From Bacillota bacterium (GTDB lineage: Bacteria; Bacillota; Sulfobacillia; Sulfobacillales; Sulfobacillaceae), in assembly GCA_026627385.1 (NCBI GenBank), contig JAPNUR010000012.1, positions 1 through 64,000 of the forward strand: a DNA stretch of 64,000 nucleotides, written 5' to 3'. Of the stretch, positions 47,001 to 53,891 are shown piece by piece (the stretch's first letter is position 1; each line of letters starts with the position of its first letter). The notes under the pieces are model-generated. The model searched no databases. It saw only the letters and a list, made by a program, of their open reading frames with translations, and was not told where the DNA came from. Made by a program: the position numbers and the translations under genes.

Positions 47001-47134
47001 TAGTCGCGGATGAGCCAACGGTCAGCTGGAACTTCTTCAATTAGATCGCGGCCGTTTACAATGTCCCGCCAGAAACCCCGGTCATCGGTCGAGCCTGGAT
47101 ACAAGACGCTAGTGCCGATGATCGCAATCTCCAC
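41000..47134 (-). CDS. pfaA: PfaA-like synthase: KS-MAT-ACP-ACP-KR-DH
   Basis: A 2044-aa megasynthase. Ketosynthase at about 1-460 (DAACASSL near 201, VEAHGTGTA, KSQIGHTKA); malonyl/acyl transferase at about 565-870 (GHSFGE near 668); two carrier domains with LGIDSIKRVE at about 1121 and 1216; ketoreductase from about 1480 (VSGGARGVTAAIV); and a C-terminal dehydratase-like hot-dog with GHTIHGTVVVPM near 1785. This is the PfaA/Pfa2 architecture with only two carriers. The GTG at 47134 has AAGGGGG eight bases upstream, which is better than the open ATG/GTG starts further out. It is the first gene of the eight-gene lipid operon. Confidence 0.94.
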   Translation of the reverse strand: MEIAIIGTSVLYPGSTDDRGFWRDIVNGRDLIEEVPADRWLIRDYYDPDPAAEDMTYVKRGAFLSPILFDPMTFGMPPANLSATDTSQLLALVAAKRLLDALAKTAGDLDRDRISVILGVASTTELVLELNARLQHPKWRRVLEASGVAPDVAEAISARLRGLSVPWQEASFPGLLGNVVAGRIANRFDLGGTNAVVDAACASSLAAVEMAVLELEAHRADLVLTGGVDTLNDIFMYMCFSKTRALSPTGDCRPFSDQADGTILGEGIGLFALKRLRDAERDGDAVLAVIRGLGSSSDGSGTAIYAPKSSGQAKALARAYRDAGVSPRTVELVEAHGTGTAAGDVAEFEALSAIYGADGDRDGGPWCALGSVKSQIGHTKAAAGAAGLFKAVMALHHRILPPTIKVESPNPRLHVGTTPFYLNTEARPWVHHPVEPRRAAVSAFGFGGSNFHLVLEEYRSAGGKRPPKLRTVSSEWIPWAAVSRKELRDALHHILATRSAESLSTLAYDCQRQFDGTQPVRLGVVCQSREELDELLKLAVANLDHIDAGQSVHWPAGVYFGEGPRRGPLALLFPGQGSQYLAMGRDVALTYDAVRAVLDELADQAWDGLTLSQVLYPHSLWTEEDRATARQRLTDTRWAQPAIGAVSAGYLALLQQIGVAADAAAGHSFGELTALYAAGAIDLTALVQLARRRGQLMAEAAEGRFGAMTAVLTDRDRLRAELDPLGIAVSIAGDNAPDQVVMAGDVTDIERAEAHLANVRIAYRRLDVSAAFHTPHVAPAVDPFRQALDAVEWAPLTMPVYSNVSGGRHDLEDTLIKDRLAAQIAEPLQFRTMLEAMYRDGIRLFVEVGPGSALTALVKRTLGDRVAAVALDRPGQDGVTSLCHALAQLASWGVPFDPLALWQEYAVVEDTKEHASPAAVMISGSNYGKPYPAVVETLTTLPELATPRAPLSTPRDESFPLPPAVEPTLPPWEPLPDQEWLDAMEDAVAKAHITFQEALSQGHQAFLKMAEETVRGLTSGAGPLKMTKDAPTVDPWPQAHQAARDLRENTASFPREKAPPLDQRREPQPPSRVASPSRVEEGDRRAPVMDAWTLVRAVVAEKTGYPGEMLRMEQTLEQDLGIDSIKRVEILSTLAERAGGTRTVDPEALGRLRTLGDVVKEIESLGGNAARAGDLGDSRVSGEDAWALVRAVVAEKTGYPAEMLRREQTLEQDLGIDSIKRVEILSTLAERAGGARTVDPEALGRLRTLGDVVKEVEGLPAKERDAVGPQMETPNTRPSLKTWTMSLQPDPLRGLSLYHPKRHGPLYLVGSSQNVAPAISDELKGLPVVLVDSALDVPDDARAILYLEAADLLTHREDAVRVNAAAFRCARRLASEGRDASGLFVTVQRTGGDFGRSAAEPSAWSAGLSGLVKTLGQELPGIAVKTIDIGSNISSKEAAHLIAQELLQGGPDIEVGYQDDGTRVVPVLAESRWDGDPMPLEAQSVLLVSGGARGVTAAIVKALASQAPLKIGILGRTALLDLSLPRFRDQAEARAWAFKEAQAGRGADTPVAIAQRAAELLQAQEVAATLAELEALGSEVLYVPCDIRDSEAVGSAIQIIRHRYGPITAVLHGAGVIRDRRLQEKSDDDFHAVFDTKVRGLMALLDHTRRDPVTHLAMVSSVTGRFGNPGQSDYAMANAVLNAVATSEQRRRGENAAVVAWTCGPWDGGMVDGALRHHFLEQGVHLIPLAEGATSCATSWQLRLPAAEWVICASSASPEPTPGVRREHVSYWPLSVTNVGYLAGHTIHGTVVVPMAVAMDRMGRAAQACMPELQPVEMRDVRVLRGIRLTHFFDGRDTVEVLTSHATRFFGDLGSPGLAVDVKLQDLDGTALYQGQVILARSSSLNAREEALRVAPGPWPCTRDEIYTVKLFHEGAFAVIEEVEHFSEEGATAYLRVPQNMDLHEAAALAWDGGLQILGVWGLTYIERRTLPTSIDQLILGRPLLAGERVHCTVRVKEADAHRLVADIGAVGANGEPVFRLLGVKMHAIGEKTQSWRQTRAVAP
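43371..43868 (-). repeat. tandem near-identical carrier-domain repeat inside pfaA
   Basis: Two direct copies of about 216 bp (43371-43586 and 43653-43868) lie exactly 282 bp apart, which is 94 codons. The encoded carrier domains differ at only about six of 75 residues. Identical codon choice over long runs points to recent duplication or gene conversion, as is typical for PUFA-synthase ACP arrays, where the number of carriers varies between relatives. Confidence 0.9.
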
Positions 47135-47171
47135 CGTATCTGCCCCCTTCGTGTGCCTTCCAAACATCGGG

Positions 47172-47228
47172 ATTTTAGCATGAGTCACCAAAGAGGCAGT
47201 GTCTCAACTGTGTGCGATCTGTCTCAAC
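47172..47228 (-). promoter_or_regulatory. activator-type promoter of the lipid operon
   Basis: On the minus strand TGCTAAAAT gives an extended -10 (hexamer at 47177-47172) that would start transcription near 47165, about 30 bases before the pfaA GTG. No -35 hexamer is present. Instead GTTGAGACA occurs twice (47228-47220 and 47208-47200), exactly 20 bp apart and centred at about -59 and -39. This layout is typical for activators that bind direct repeats next to RNA polymerase. The activator is unknown. Confidence 0.5.
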
Positions 47229-47300
47229 ATGATCTCAGTTCGCGAAAGTCGTTCACTTTCAAGATAGGCTGGGAATGGAAGATAGCGGCCATAGACGAAG

Positions 47301-47331
47301 TCCGCGGGCGCTTACCCTAAAGTGCCCGCGG
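47301..47331. repeat. inverted repeat (9-bp stem)
   Basis: TCCGCGGGC pairs with GCCCGCGGA, with a mismatch and a further CTT/AAG pairing around a small loop. It has no T-tract on either strand. It lies about 135 bp upstream of the predicted operon start. Confidence 0.5.
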
Positions 47332-47471
47332 AAACCCGAAACCACGCTGGAGGCACCGCTGATCGATCGCGGCATCGCCATCATGCGGCTCACGCCGGAA
47401 CCTTATTGACGTTCTCCCCAACGCTAAAGCGCTATGCATTACCCACAAGTTCCATGGGCGCTGAGTGCGGC

Positions 47472-47507
47472 CTGAAAAAGAAAAAGCCCGGCCGTGATCG
47501 GCCGGGC
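47472..47507 (-). terminator. Rho-independent terminator, minus strand
   Basis: On the minus strand GCCCGGCC and GGCCGGGC form an 8-bp stem with a 6-nt loop followed by TTTTTCTTTTT. It would stop transcription coming from the transposase remnant side and insulate the lipid operon promoter. Confidence 0.75.
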
Positions 47508-47699
47508 AAGAGGGCGTAGCCATGGGCTCGCGGGGGACGGTTAACCGCGCAACCTGGGACGGCGGGCGCGATTTGTCGAGGACATAAAAATGCGATACAT
47601 TAGGATAGTAAGCAGGATGCCCGGCGTTCGGGTGGTGCCGGACACCGGGCAGAGCTCCACCATCTGCGATCGACGTCCAGAATGCTTAGAGGGTACCCT

Positions 47700-47726
47700 A
47701 AACTACCGGGCTGCTCCCGGTAGTTT
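47700..47726. terminator. perfect 11-bp hairpin, terminator-like
   Basis: AAACTACCGGG and CCCGGTAGTTT flank a 5-nt loop; the plus strand continues ACCTTTTGC. There is no annotated plus-strand gene that needs it, so it could also be part of a structured RNA or an element end. Confidence 0.45.
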
Positions 47727-47880
47727 ACCTTTTGCGACGAACAAGAAGCCATCGCCCAACCAACCCTCAGGACCACCCCTTCTGGTTCGGCTCACACGCC
47801 ATAGGCGGTGGCAGATCGCAGAGGTGGCACGCCAGAAGGGGGCCGATCGGGGCAAAAAAGCCCGCTCAACAGGAGTATAC

Positions 47881-47901
47881 AGCCCATCCAGCGGATGGGC
47901 T
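47881..47901. repeat. short perfect hairpin (9-bp stem, 3-nt loop)
   Basis: AGCCCATCC and GGATGGGCT flank AGC. No T-tract follows directly. On the minus strand a run of six T occurs about 25 bases further, within GGGCTTTTTTGCCCC. Confidence 0.5.
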
Positions 47902-48000
47902 AGTCATGGTCAGGGATTCGATGACTTAAAGACATTAAAGCACCGTTTGAGGTCCTGCACGTACAGCTTAATCCCCACCGTCTAGGCGCGGATTATACGT

Positions 48001-48552
48001 TTACGCATTGGCCATTCGGAGGACATGGAATTGCTCGACGACAATCGTGGTGTGGGGCAGTGCCCGATGCACTGCATCCCGAGACGGACGCCACATGGCC
48101 ATGGTCACCTAGTGAACCTGATCGGGTTGCGGCAAGTGCCTGAGATGGGCGAGGACCCGCTCATAGGTACGATGGGGCAATATGTCCAGCAGCGTATGCT
48201 CTTCCACATTGGTAAGAATGCATCGCGGTCGATCTAGGACGACTTCATCAATACCCAGAATGTTCGAAGTCACCAGGGTACGAGTGCGATCCCACGCGTC
48301 AACGGCATCGGGAAACACGGCCCGTACGGTCCTTTCATCAAGTCCCACCTCGGTGGCGGCGGCGGTAAACGGTCGGGTAACCACTTGCTGGGCGACAAAG
48401 ATTGTAAGACGCTCGGTCACCTGCCGCTGATCGTCCAGCCCAGGGGGGGCATCGACACAGGCGCGACGACATTGCCGACATCGATAACGCTGGCGCTGCA
48501 CAAGAAGCCCGACACGCTGAAGCCCTGCATTCAGCGCACGGCGTGCCTCCAA
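48001..48552 (-). pseudogene. ISL3-family transposase remnant
   Basis: The minus strand encodes an ISL3-like piece: RYRCRQCRRACVD (zinc-binding start), an HTH-like stretch, LGIDEVVLDR (first catalytic D region) and VLAHLRHLP. It then meets an in-frame TAG at 48109, after which the same frame continues VTMAMWRP and IVVEQFHVLRMANA, the expected DDE core, before a TAA at 48001. The N-terminal domain and the last third are missing, and no terminal inverted repeats were found. The element is dead and old. Confidence 0.8.
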
Positions 48553-48633
48553 AGTTAGGCGCGGTATCTGGTGATGTCAAACCCCTGCATAAGTCGCGTT
48601 ATTCTGTCCCACCCTTCTAACCAAGGAGGCAGC

Positions 48634-49239
48634 ATGTCGAACATCACTTTGGAAATTCGCGTTGACGGGTTTGATGAATACCCGATTCGCTTAGATCACG
48701 ACGCCTTACACGTCCAAGGCCATCAGATTGCGACCACCATTGACATTAGCCGAGTCGCCGTAGAGCAAGGTCGCGATCTGGGGACATATATCGCGCGCCT
48801 GGACGACGTGGTGACCCATTCCAAATTTCGCATTCGCTACCAGCTTCTCGTGCAACACATTGAGCCTCCTGTGGTGTCCGCCGATTTGTCCCGGATTCAC
48901 TTTGTCTCCTGTAACTTCGAAAGCACAGACTTCACCGGCTCAACCATGACCAACGGTATTTCGTTAGACCGCTGCCTCATTGACCCGTCGTTACCGCCCC
49001 TGACCGTCAGCGCCAACGAACTCTTTCGCTATCCTCCTGCCAAGGCAGCCAAAGAACTGGGCATCACGGACGCAAAGGATCATTTTGTCCTCAGGTGGGG
49101 TCTCACCCAAGACGCCCGCCACTTAGGTCAAGCGTTCCTCTGGCTCGAACGCCGCTATCCTAACACGCACGCGGTACTCGCCCGGCTTTTAAAGGGGTTA
49201 CCCGCCCGTCCGGCGCACCGCACACCATGGCGATCATAG
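48634..49239 (+). CDS. hypothetical protein
   Basis: The gene was not recognised. The product (201 aa) is soluble, with no signal peptide or membrane segment. The first two thirds look beta-rich (SNITLEIRVDGF, HFVSCNFESTDFTGSTM, the latter faintly like a pentapeptide-type strand). The C-terminal third is helical and basic. AAGGAGG sits six bases before the ATG, a very strong initiation signal that argues for a real gene. It stands alone between the transposase remnant and the glycosidase. Confidence 0.7.
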   Translation: MSNITLEIRVDGFDEYPIRLDHDALHVQGHQIATTIDISRVAVEQGRDLGTYIARLDDVVTHSKFRIRYQLLVQHIEPPVVSADLSRIHFVSCNFESTDFTGSTMTNGISLDRCLIDPSLPPLTVSANELFRYPPAKAAKELGITDAKDHFVLRWGLTQDARHLGQAFLWLERRYPNTHAVLARLLKGLPARPAHRTPWRS

Positions 49240-49286
49240 CCAAACGGCGCTGAGGTACAGCAAACACAGCGCCCCTGGGTTAATCA

Positions 49287-49315
49287 TTGTCCGCACGCGA
49301 ACTCTCGTTTATGAT
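49287..49315 (+). promoter_or_regulatory. sigma-A type promoter of the secreted glycosidase
   Basis: TTGTCC (49287-49292) and TATGAT (49310-49315) lie 17 bp apart, with a start near 49322 and a leader of about 45 bases before the ATG. Confidence 0.55.
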
Positions 49316-49367
49316 GGAAACATTTCGAGGCTTGTTCACCCGGCCGTCTTGATCAGGAGCGAGCGCT

Positions 49368-50978
49368 ATGCTATTCAAATGGCCTCCATTGGCCGGCGCA
49401 GCTGCCACCTTGTCATTCAGTGCAGTGGCTTTCATGGGAACCACCCACGGGGTACGGATTCCCGTCAATATCGCCATCCGTCCCCAGCCACACGGTGTCG
49501 TGGTATCACCCATCGCCATTGGGGTCAACGCCTCCGCTTATGACCGCGATTTGCAGGCTATGGCCCTTCCCCTCCTGTTAAGACGTGCTGGCGTCGCCCT
49601 TATCCGCTTCCCTGGCGGATCGCTCGCCGATCAGTACGACTGGCAAACTAACACCGACGTGGTCGCACGCCAGCCGGAGGCCGTCACCTTTAACCAATTT
49701 GTCCACCTTGTCGACCAGGCGGGTGCGACAGCGATGATCACGGTGAACTACGGCTCTGGGGCGGTCATCGGCCGCCAAACTCACATCACGGGCGCTGAGC
49801 TGGCGGCCCAGTGGGTGTCGTACGCCAATCGGGTCCATCACGATCGGATCCGCTACTGGGAAATCGGCAACGAAGTCTATGGAAACGGCACCTATGGATT
49901 TAACTGGGAAACCGATGATCATTGCCATACGGTCAACGGAGAGCGCGTGAATCTGACCAATGAGCCTAGCCAAACATACGGCTGCGGTCCCCTGGCCTAT
50001 GCGGAAAACGCCAAGCGCTATATTGACGCCATGAAGGCCGCGGATCCACGCATCACCATTGGCATTGTCCTCACCGCTGCCGGCGCTCCGAACAATTGGC
50101 CCAACAATGTGACCAACACCCAAAGTCCCGCAACCTGGAATCAGACCGTGTTGTCTACACTGGGTTCCGCTATCGGTTTTGCCGACATTCATTGGTACCC
50201 CCAAAACCCGTCCAGCGTAATTCCCCCGGGTCCCAGCAATGCCGGCCTTCTCAATAGCACCCGGGAAATTCCCCGCGCGGTCGCAACGCTCCGGCACGAA
50301 TTTGCGGCGTGGGCCCATGACCCGCACTTGCCCATAATGGTCACCGAAACAAACTCCGTTTCTAGCAATCCGGGTCATCAAACCTTGAGCGTGGTCAACG
50401 CCCTCTTTTTGGATCAGGATTATTTGACCTGGCTAGAAAATGGCGTCGTCAATGTCGATTGGTGGCAAATTCATAACGGCCTGGTTACCACCGGCGACAA
50501 CGGGGCCACCAACGAGATTGGTCAACCCATTTCAGGCAACGCGCGGTACGGCGATTACGGTCTTCTATCCAACGGCAGCTGTGGCACAACGCCATCTGGG
50601 GCCAGGGTCTGCGAGCCGCCTGCCGAAACTCCGTTTTCATCGTATGACGGTCTTCTCATGCTCCACCACATGCTTCAGGCTGGTGACGTGTTTCTTGACA
50701 CCGTCGCCAGCCATTCCTGGGTCCAGGCGTTTGCCGTGCTGAATCCGCGTCTTCACATCGTCCACCTGTTGGTTGTGAACGACAGTCCGACAGTTGCAGA
50801 CATGCTTCATGTCGAGATGTGCGGTTATTCAATCAGAAACACGGCTTCGGCATGGGTGTACGGCCCCGATCCCACCGGCATCAAACGCCTGGTCGGGTTC
50901 GACGCTGTCCGCCGCGCCATGACCTTCCTCGCCCCTTATTCCGAAATGCTTCTGACGCTCAGCCACGACAATCCATAA
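49368..50978 (+). CDS. secreted clan GH-A glycoside hydrolase, alpha-L-arabinofuranosidase-like
   Basis: A 536-aa protein with a hydrophobic N-terminal stretch that reads as a signal peptide or anchor (about residues 7-24). The TIM-barrel signatures of clan GH-A are visible: IRFPGGSLADQYDW near 79, the acid/base EIGNE (E169), FADIHWYPQN near 271 and the nucleophile in VTETNS (E327). Closest by motif are GH51/GH39/GH79-type enzymes acting on arabinose, xylose or uronic acid linkages; the exact family is uncertain. AGGAG precedes the ATG. It converges on a beta-glucosidase, suggesting a small polysaccharide-use locus. Confidence 0.78.
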   Translation: MLFKWPPLAGAAATLSFSAVAFMGTTHGVRIPVNIAIRPQPHGVVVSPIAIGVNASAYDRDLQAMALPLLLRRAGVALIRFPGGSLADQYDWQTNTDVVARQPEAVTFNQFVHLVDQAGATAMITVNYGSGAVIGRQTHITGAELAAQWVSYANRVHHDRIRYWEIGNEVYGNGTYGFNWETDDHCHTVNGERVNLTNEPSQTYGCGPLAYAENAKRYIDAMKAADPRITIGIVLTAAGAPNNWPNNVTNTQSPATWNQTVLSTLGSAIGFADIHWYPQNPSSVIPPGPSNAGLLNSTREIPRAVATLRHEFAAWAHDPHLPIMVTETNSVSSNPGHQTLSVVNALFLDQDYLTWLENGVVNVDWWQIHNGLVTTGDNGATNEIGQPISGNARYGDYGLLSNGSCGTTPSGARVCEPPAETPFSSYDGLLMLHHMLQAGDVFLDTVASHSWVQAFAVLNPRLHIVHLLVVNDSPTVADMLHVEMCGYSIRNTASAWVYGPDPTGIKRLVGFDAVRRAMTFLAPYSEMLLTLSHDNP

Positions 50979-50991
50979 AAGGGCAGGCTTC

Positions 50992-52386
50992 TCAATGGTG
51001 CTCGCCCGTGTGATGGTCATCGACGTTCTCCAGATCCATGGCGCGCGCCCGATTAGCGAGGATGAGCTTTTGATACCAGCGCGCGCTGTCCTTCCAAATG
51101 CGTTTTTGGGTAGGATAGTCGACATAGACGAGGCCGAAGCGTTTGGAATAGCCAAAGGCCCACTCAAAATTGTCCATCAAGGACCACACGTAATAGCCTT
51201 TCAGATGGCCCCCTTCAGCAATAAACCGATGGGCCGCCGCGAAATGATCCTGCAAAAATTGTACCCGTTCGGGATCGTGCACGGTGCCGTCGTTCGCCAC
51301 CCGATCCGGAAATGCCGCGCCATTTTCGGTGATGTATAAGGGTAACCGGGTGTACTCGCGCTGTAAGCGGCTCAGCAACCGATACAAAGAATGCGGATGA
51401 ATCTCCCATCCCATGTCCGTCACCCGGTCGGCCGGGGCCGGCCGATGTCCCACCTGCAGCAAGCCCTCGCCCGGCTTCGCATAGACCACCGCCCGCGAGT
51501 AGTAGTTGACACCAAGAAAGTCGATGGGCTCCGCAAGGACTTTTAGATCGCCGGGTTGAACCACGGTGTCGAGCGACACCCAGGGCTCAAAGAGGCGAAC
51601 CATATCCTCTGGATAGCGGCCGCGAAAAAGCGGATCCAAGAACCAGCGGTTGGAAAAACCGTCGGCACGTTGGGCGGCTTCGAGATCCTGAGGATCATCG
51701 CTGGCGGCATCCACAACGTTTAAATTTAAGGTAATCCCAATGTCGCCGCTCAGATTCGCCGCACGGAACGCTTGAACCGCCAACCCGTGTGACACTAAGA
51801 CATGATGGCTCGCATTGACGGCCTCCCCCCAGTCGCGGTGGCCAGGCGCATGCTCCCCCAGCGCGTATCCCAAAAACGCGGTACACCACGGCTCATTATG
51901 GGTTATCCATCGGGGCACGCGGTTTCCCAGGGCGCGAAAGGCCACCTCGGCATAATCAGCAAAGTAGTGCACGACATCGCGATTCACCCATCCCCCGCGG
52001 TCTGCCAGCCACTGGGGCAAATCCCAGTGGTACAGCGTGACCGCTGGGCGAATCTGATAACGGTCCAATTCGTCCAGGAGGCGACGGTAAAAGTCCAGCC
52101 CTTTGTCATTGATACGGCCCGGTTCCGGGATAATGCGAGGCCAGGCCAAGGAGAAGCGGTACGATTGCACCCCTAATTCAGCCAGCATCTGCACGTCTTC
52201 ACGGTAGCGGTGGTAATGATCACAGGCAATATCGCCGGTGTCCCCCTGCCAAGTCTTTCCGGGCGTATGCGAGAACGTGTCCCAGTGCGAGGGTACGCGT
52301 CCATCTTCGTTGACGGCCCCTTCAATCTGATATGCGGCAGTGGCCACCCCGAACTCAAAGTCTGTAGGAAATCGCAACATGTTCAT
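50992..52386 (-). CDS. GH1 beta-glucosidase / beta-glycosidase
   Basis: A cytosolic GH1 enzyme (464 aa) that hydrolyses beta-linked disaccharides. Signatures are FEFGVATAAYQIEGA at the N-terminus, LYHWDLPQWL, the acid/base in THNEPW near 164 and the nucleophile in YITENG near 351. The tail includes SLMDNFEWAFGY. The start is uncertain: MNMLRFP lacks a good Shine-Dalgarno, and an upstream ATG directly abuts GAGGAGG. It stops 13 bp from the convergent secreted glycosidase and may act on the released oligosaccharides. Confidence 0.92.
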   Translation of the reverse strand: MNMLRFPTDFEFGVATAAYQIEGAVNEDGRVPSHWDTFSHTPGKTWQGDTGDIACDHYHRYREDVQMLAELGVQSYRFSLAWPRIIPEPGRINDKGLDFYRRLLDELDRYQIRPAVTLYHWDLPQWLADRGGWVNRDVVHYFADYAEVAFRALGNRVPRWITHNEPWCTAFLGYALGEHAPGHRDWGEAVNASHHVLVSHGLAVQAFRAANLSGDIGITLNLNVVDAASDDPQDLEAAQRADGFSNRWFLDPLFRGRYPEDMVRLFEPWVSLDTVVQPGDLKVLAEPIDFLGVNYYSRAVVYAKPGEGLLQVGHRPAPADRVTDMGWEIHPHSLYRLLSRLQREYTRLPLYITENGAAFPDRVANDGTVHDPERVQFLQDHFAAAHRFIAEGGHLKGYYVWSLMDNFEWAFGYSKRFGLVYVDYPTQKRIWKDSARWYQKLILANRARAMDLENVDDHHTGEHH

Positions 52387-52493
52387 TAGAATTGCGGCAC
52401 CCCGGCTCTTCACGGGGTAAACGCGCCGCATCCTCCTCACTGGTTTGTCTTCGTTCTTCCACTTGTGTCGCCCAACAGTGCCGCCAGCCCCCA

Positions 52494-53075
52494 TCAATCC
52501 CCTGGGGAAACCCACGATGTGGTCCCGCCTGCAAGGCGCTTCGTAAGTTCACCAGACGGCAGCACGGAAATGGTCGCGCGGTCGGTTCCAAAGCCGTCTA
52601 GTACATAGTTGTGATGCGCGATGGCCACGTCCGGCGGGATCGGGCCCTGGTCATCGGTGGTGTGCGCATCAGCCACAAGCCATACGTTAAATCCTAAGGT
52701 CACCGCACGCCGACAGGTCGTGTCGACGCAATACGGGGTCTGGCAACCGGCCACGATTAGCGTGGTCACATGCCACGATCGGAGAAGCGACTCCAACGGT
52801 GTCTCATAAAAGGAATCGCTCGCCCGTTTATGAATGACAGGCTCAGAAGGTTCGGGTCTCAGACGCGGGTGAATGTCCCAGCCCGGTTGATGAACCCAGG
52901 CGCCGTTTTTGCCATCGTGCTGCATGTAAATACGCGGCACCCCCCGACGACGGGCATGCGCTAATAGCATAGCAATGGCATCCACCACCGCGTCCGCCTG
53001 GTAGGCATGGGCCGGATCCAACAACGCCTCCTGGGCATCAATGACTAATAGTGCCATCCGATCCGGAGAGAACAT
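52494..53075 (-). CDS. isochorismatase-like cysteine hydrolase
   Basis: A CSHase-family hydrolase (193 aa). LLVIDAQEALLDP carries the catalytic Asp near residue 10, a lysine follows in VIHKRASDSF, and VAGCQTPYCVDTT carries the nucleophile cysteine near residue 115. Family members hydrolyse nicotinamide, carbamoyl-sarcosine, ureidoacrylate or vinyl ethers; the substrate here is unknown. The start at MFSPDRM has a GAGGGA site close upstream; an ATG six codons earlier is possible. It is 107 bp before the GH1 gene on the same strand. Confidence 0.87.
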   Translation of the reverse strand: MFSPDRMALLVIDAQEALLDPAHAYQADAVVDAIAMLLAHARRRGVPRIYMQHDGKNGAWVHQPGWDIHPRLRPEPSEPVIHKRASDSFYETPLESLLRSWHVTTLIVAGCQTPYCVDTTCRRAVTLGFNVWLVADAHTTDDQGPIPPDVAIAHHNYVLDGFGTDRATISVLPSGELTKRLAGGTTSWVSPGD

Positions 53076-53532
53076 GCTTCCCTCGCCTCTCATCGAAATG
53101 TCTTTGCTAGACAGCATACCTAATAACCTTACAAACCCATGCTAGCACAAATTCCAGACACTCTCCCGCCGCATCCCGGGCCCGCAGCAGCAAATACACC
53201 TGAGTCCTGATGTCGGCCCCGCAGAGAGTCAACGTACCCAAGGCGAATCATCAGGCGTATTGATGTCAAAAGTCTTCGGAGGTTTCAAGCCGCATGCCGG
53301 TGCCGCCCGCTACTCACGCGAAAAACCGTCCTCGGTATCTCCTTTGTGAGAGCGTCTCATCCCTTCCATCAGTAAGGTGTCACTTTATCAACAATGGTCG
53401 CGTTCAATATTGGTGAATGGTATTGTGAAGATGGGCGGTAAGTGATTGCCGGTGTAGACACAGTACCTTAGCTACCTCAGCCAAGCGTTAGAACTTCAGA
53501 GTAAAAATAATCGATGTGAAGGAGAAAATATC
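53076..53532. other. intergenic region, no clear gene
   Basis: About 450 bp between the isochorismatase-like gene and a small membrane protein. A minus-strand frame ending near 53105 (reading QVYLLLRARDAAGECLEF and onward) has a protein-like composition and could be the tail of a lost gene, but I cannot name it. No strong promoter or repeat was seen. Confidence 0.35.
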
Positions 53533-53793
53533 ATGAACATTGGTCGTCCATTGATGATACTGGGGATCGCCACTATGGTAATTGGGGAAATCTACGGAAT
53601 CATTTCGCTCATGATATCGTGGACACCCGCCATCTTAAGCCAAGGCATTGCTATGACCTTAATTTTGGGCCCATTGTGGCAAGGGGGACTCATTGTGGGG
53701 ATTGGAAAGATTGTCGCCCACCTCGAGGCGTCCCCTCGGTCATCGACCCGGTCACTCTCCGATCCGTCCACGCCTCACGGCACAGGACGTTGA
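53533..53793 (+). CDS. small membrane protein of unknown function
   Basis: An 86-aa product with two hydrophobic segments (about residues 6-27 and 35-60) and a short polar C-terminal tail rich in Ser, Thr and Pro. GAAGGAG lies eight bases before the ATG, supporting translation. Base composition is more AT-rich than its neighbours. It is followed 98 bp later by the alkyltransferase gene. No family was recognised. Confidence 0.6.
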   Translation: MNIGRPLMILGIATMVIGEIYGIISLMISWTPAILSQGIAMTLILGPLWQGGLIVGIGKIVAHLEASPRSSTRSLSDPSTPHGTGR

Positions 53794-53891
53794 TCCAAGG
53801 CTCTCACGACTCACCTGTTACCTGCCCCTCTCTCGGCTTTGCCCATGAACGTAAAACCGATGAAATTCGGGGCGGGAGGAGGTCCGTATCG

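Larger units (their letters stand above)
47229..48000. other. hairpin-rich intergenic region upstream of the lipid operon
   Basis: No protein gene was recognised; the open frame at 47590-47985 on the plus strand looks non-coding. The stretch carries several strong inverted repeats, listed separately where clear. It also holds a nested set at 47621-47654 in which TGCCCGG pairs with CCGGGCA around an inner TGCCGG/CCGG(G)CA. GGGGC(A6)GCCC lies near 47850. It may include terminators, a structured RNA, or debris from the adjacent transposase remnant. Confidence 0.4.

Noticed and set aside
47590-47985. 131-codon plus-strand frame upstream of the lipid operon
   Set aside because: It runs through several perfect hairpins, lacks a Shine-Dalgarno and its translation looks random.
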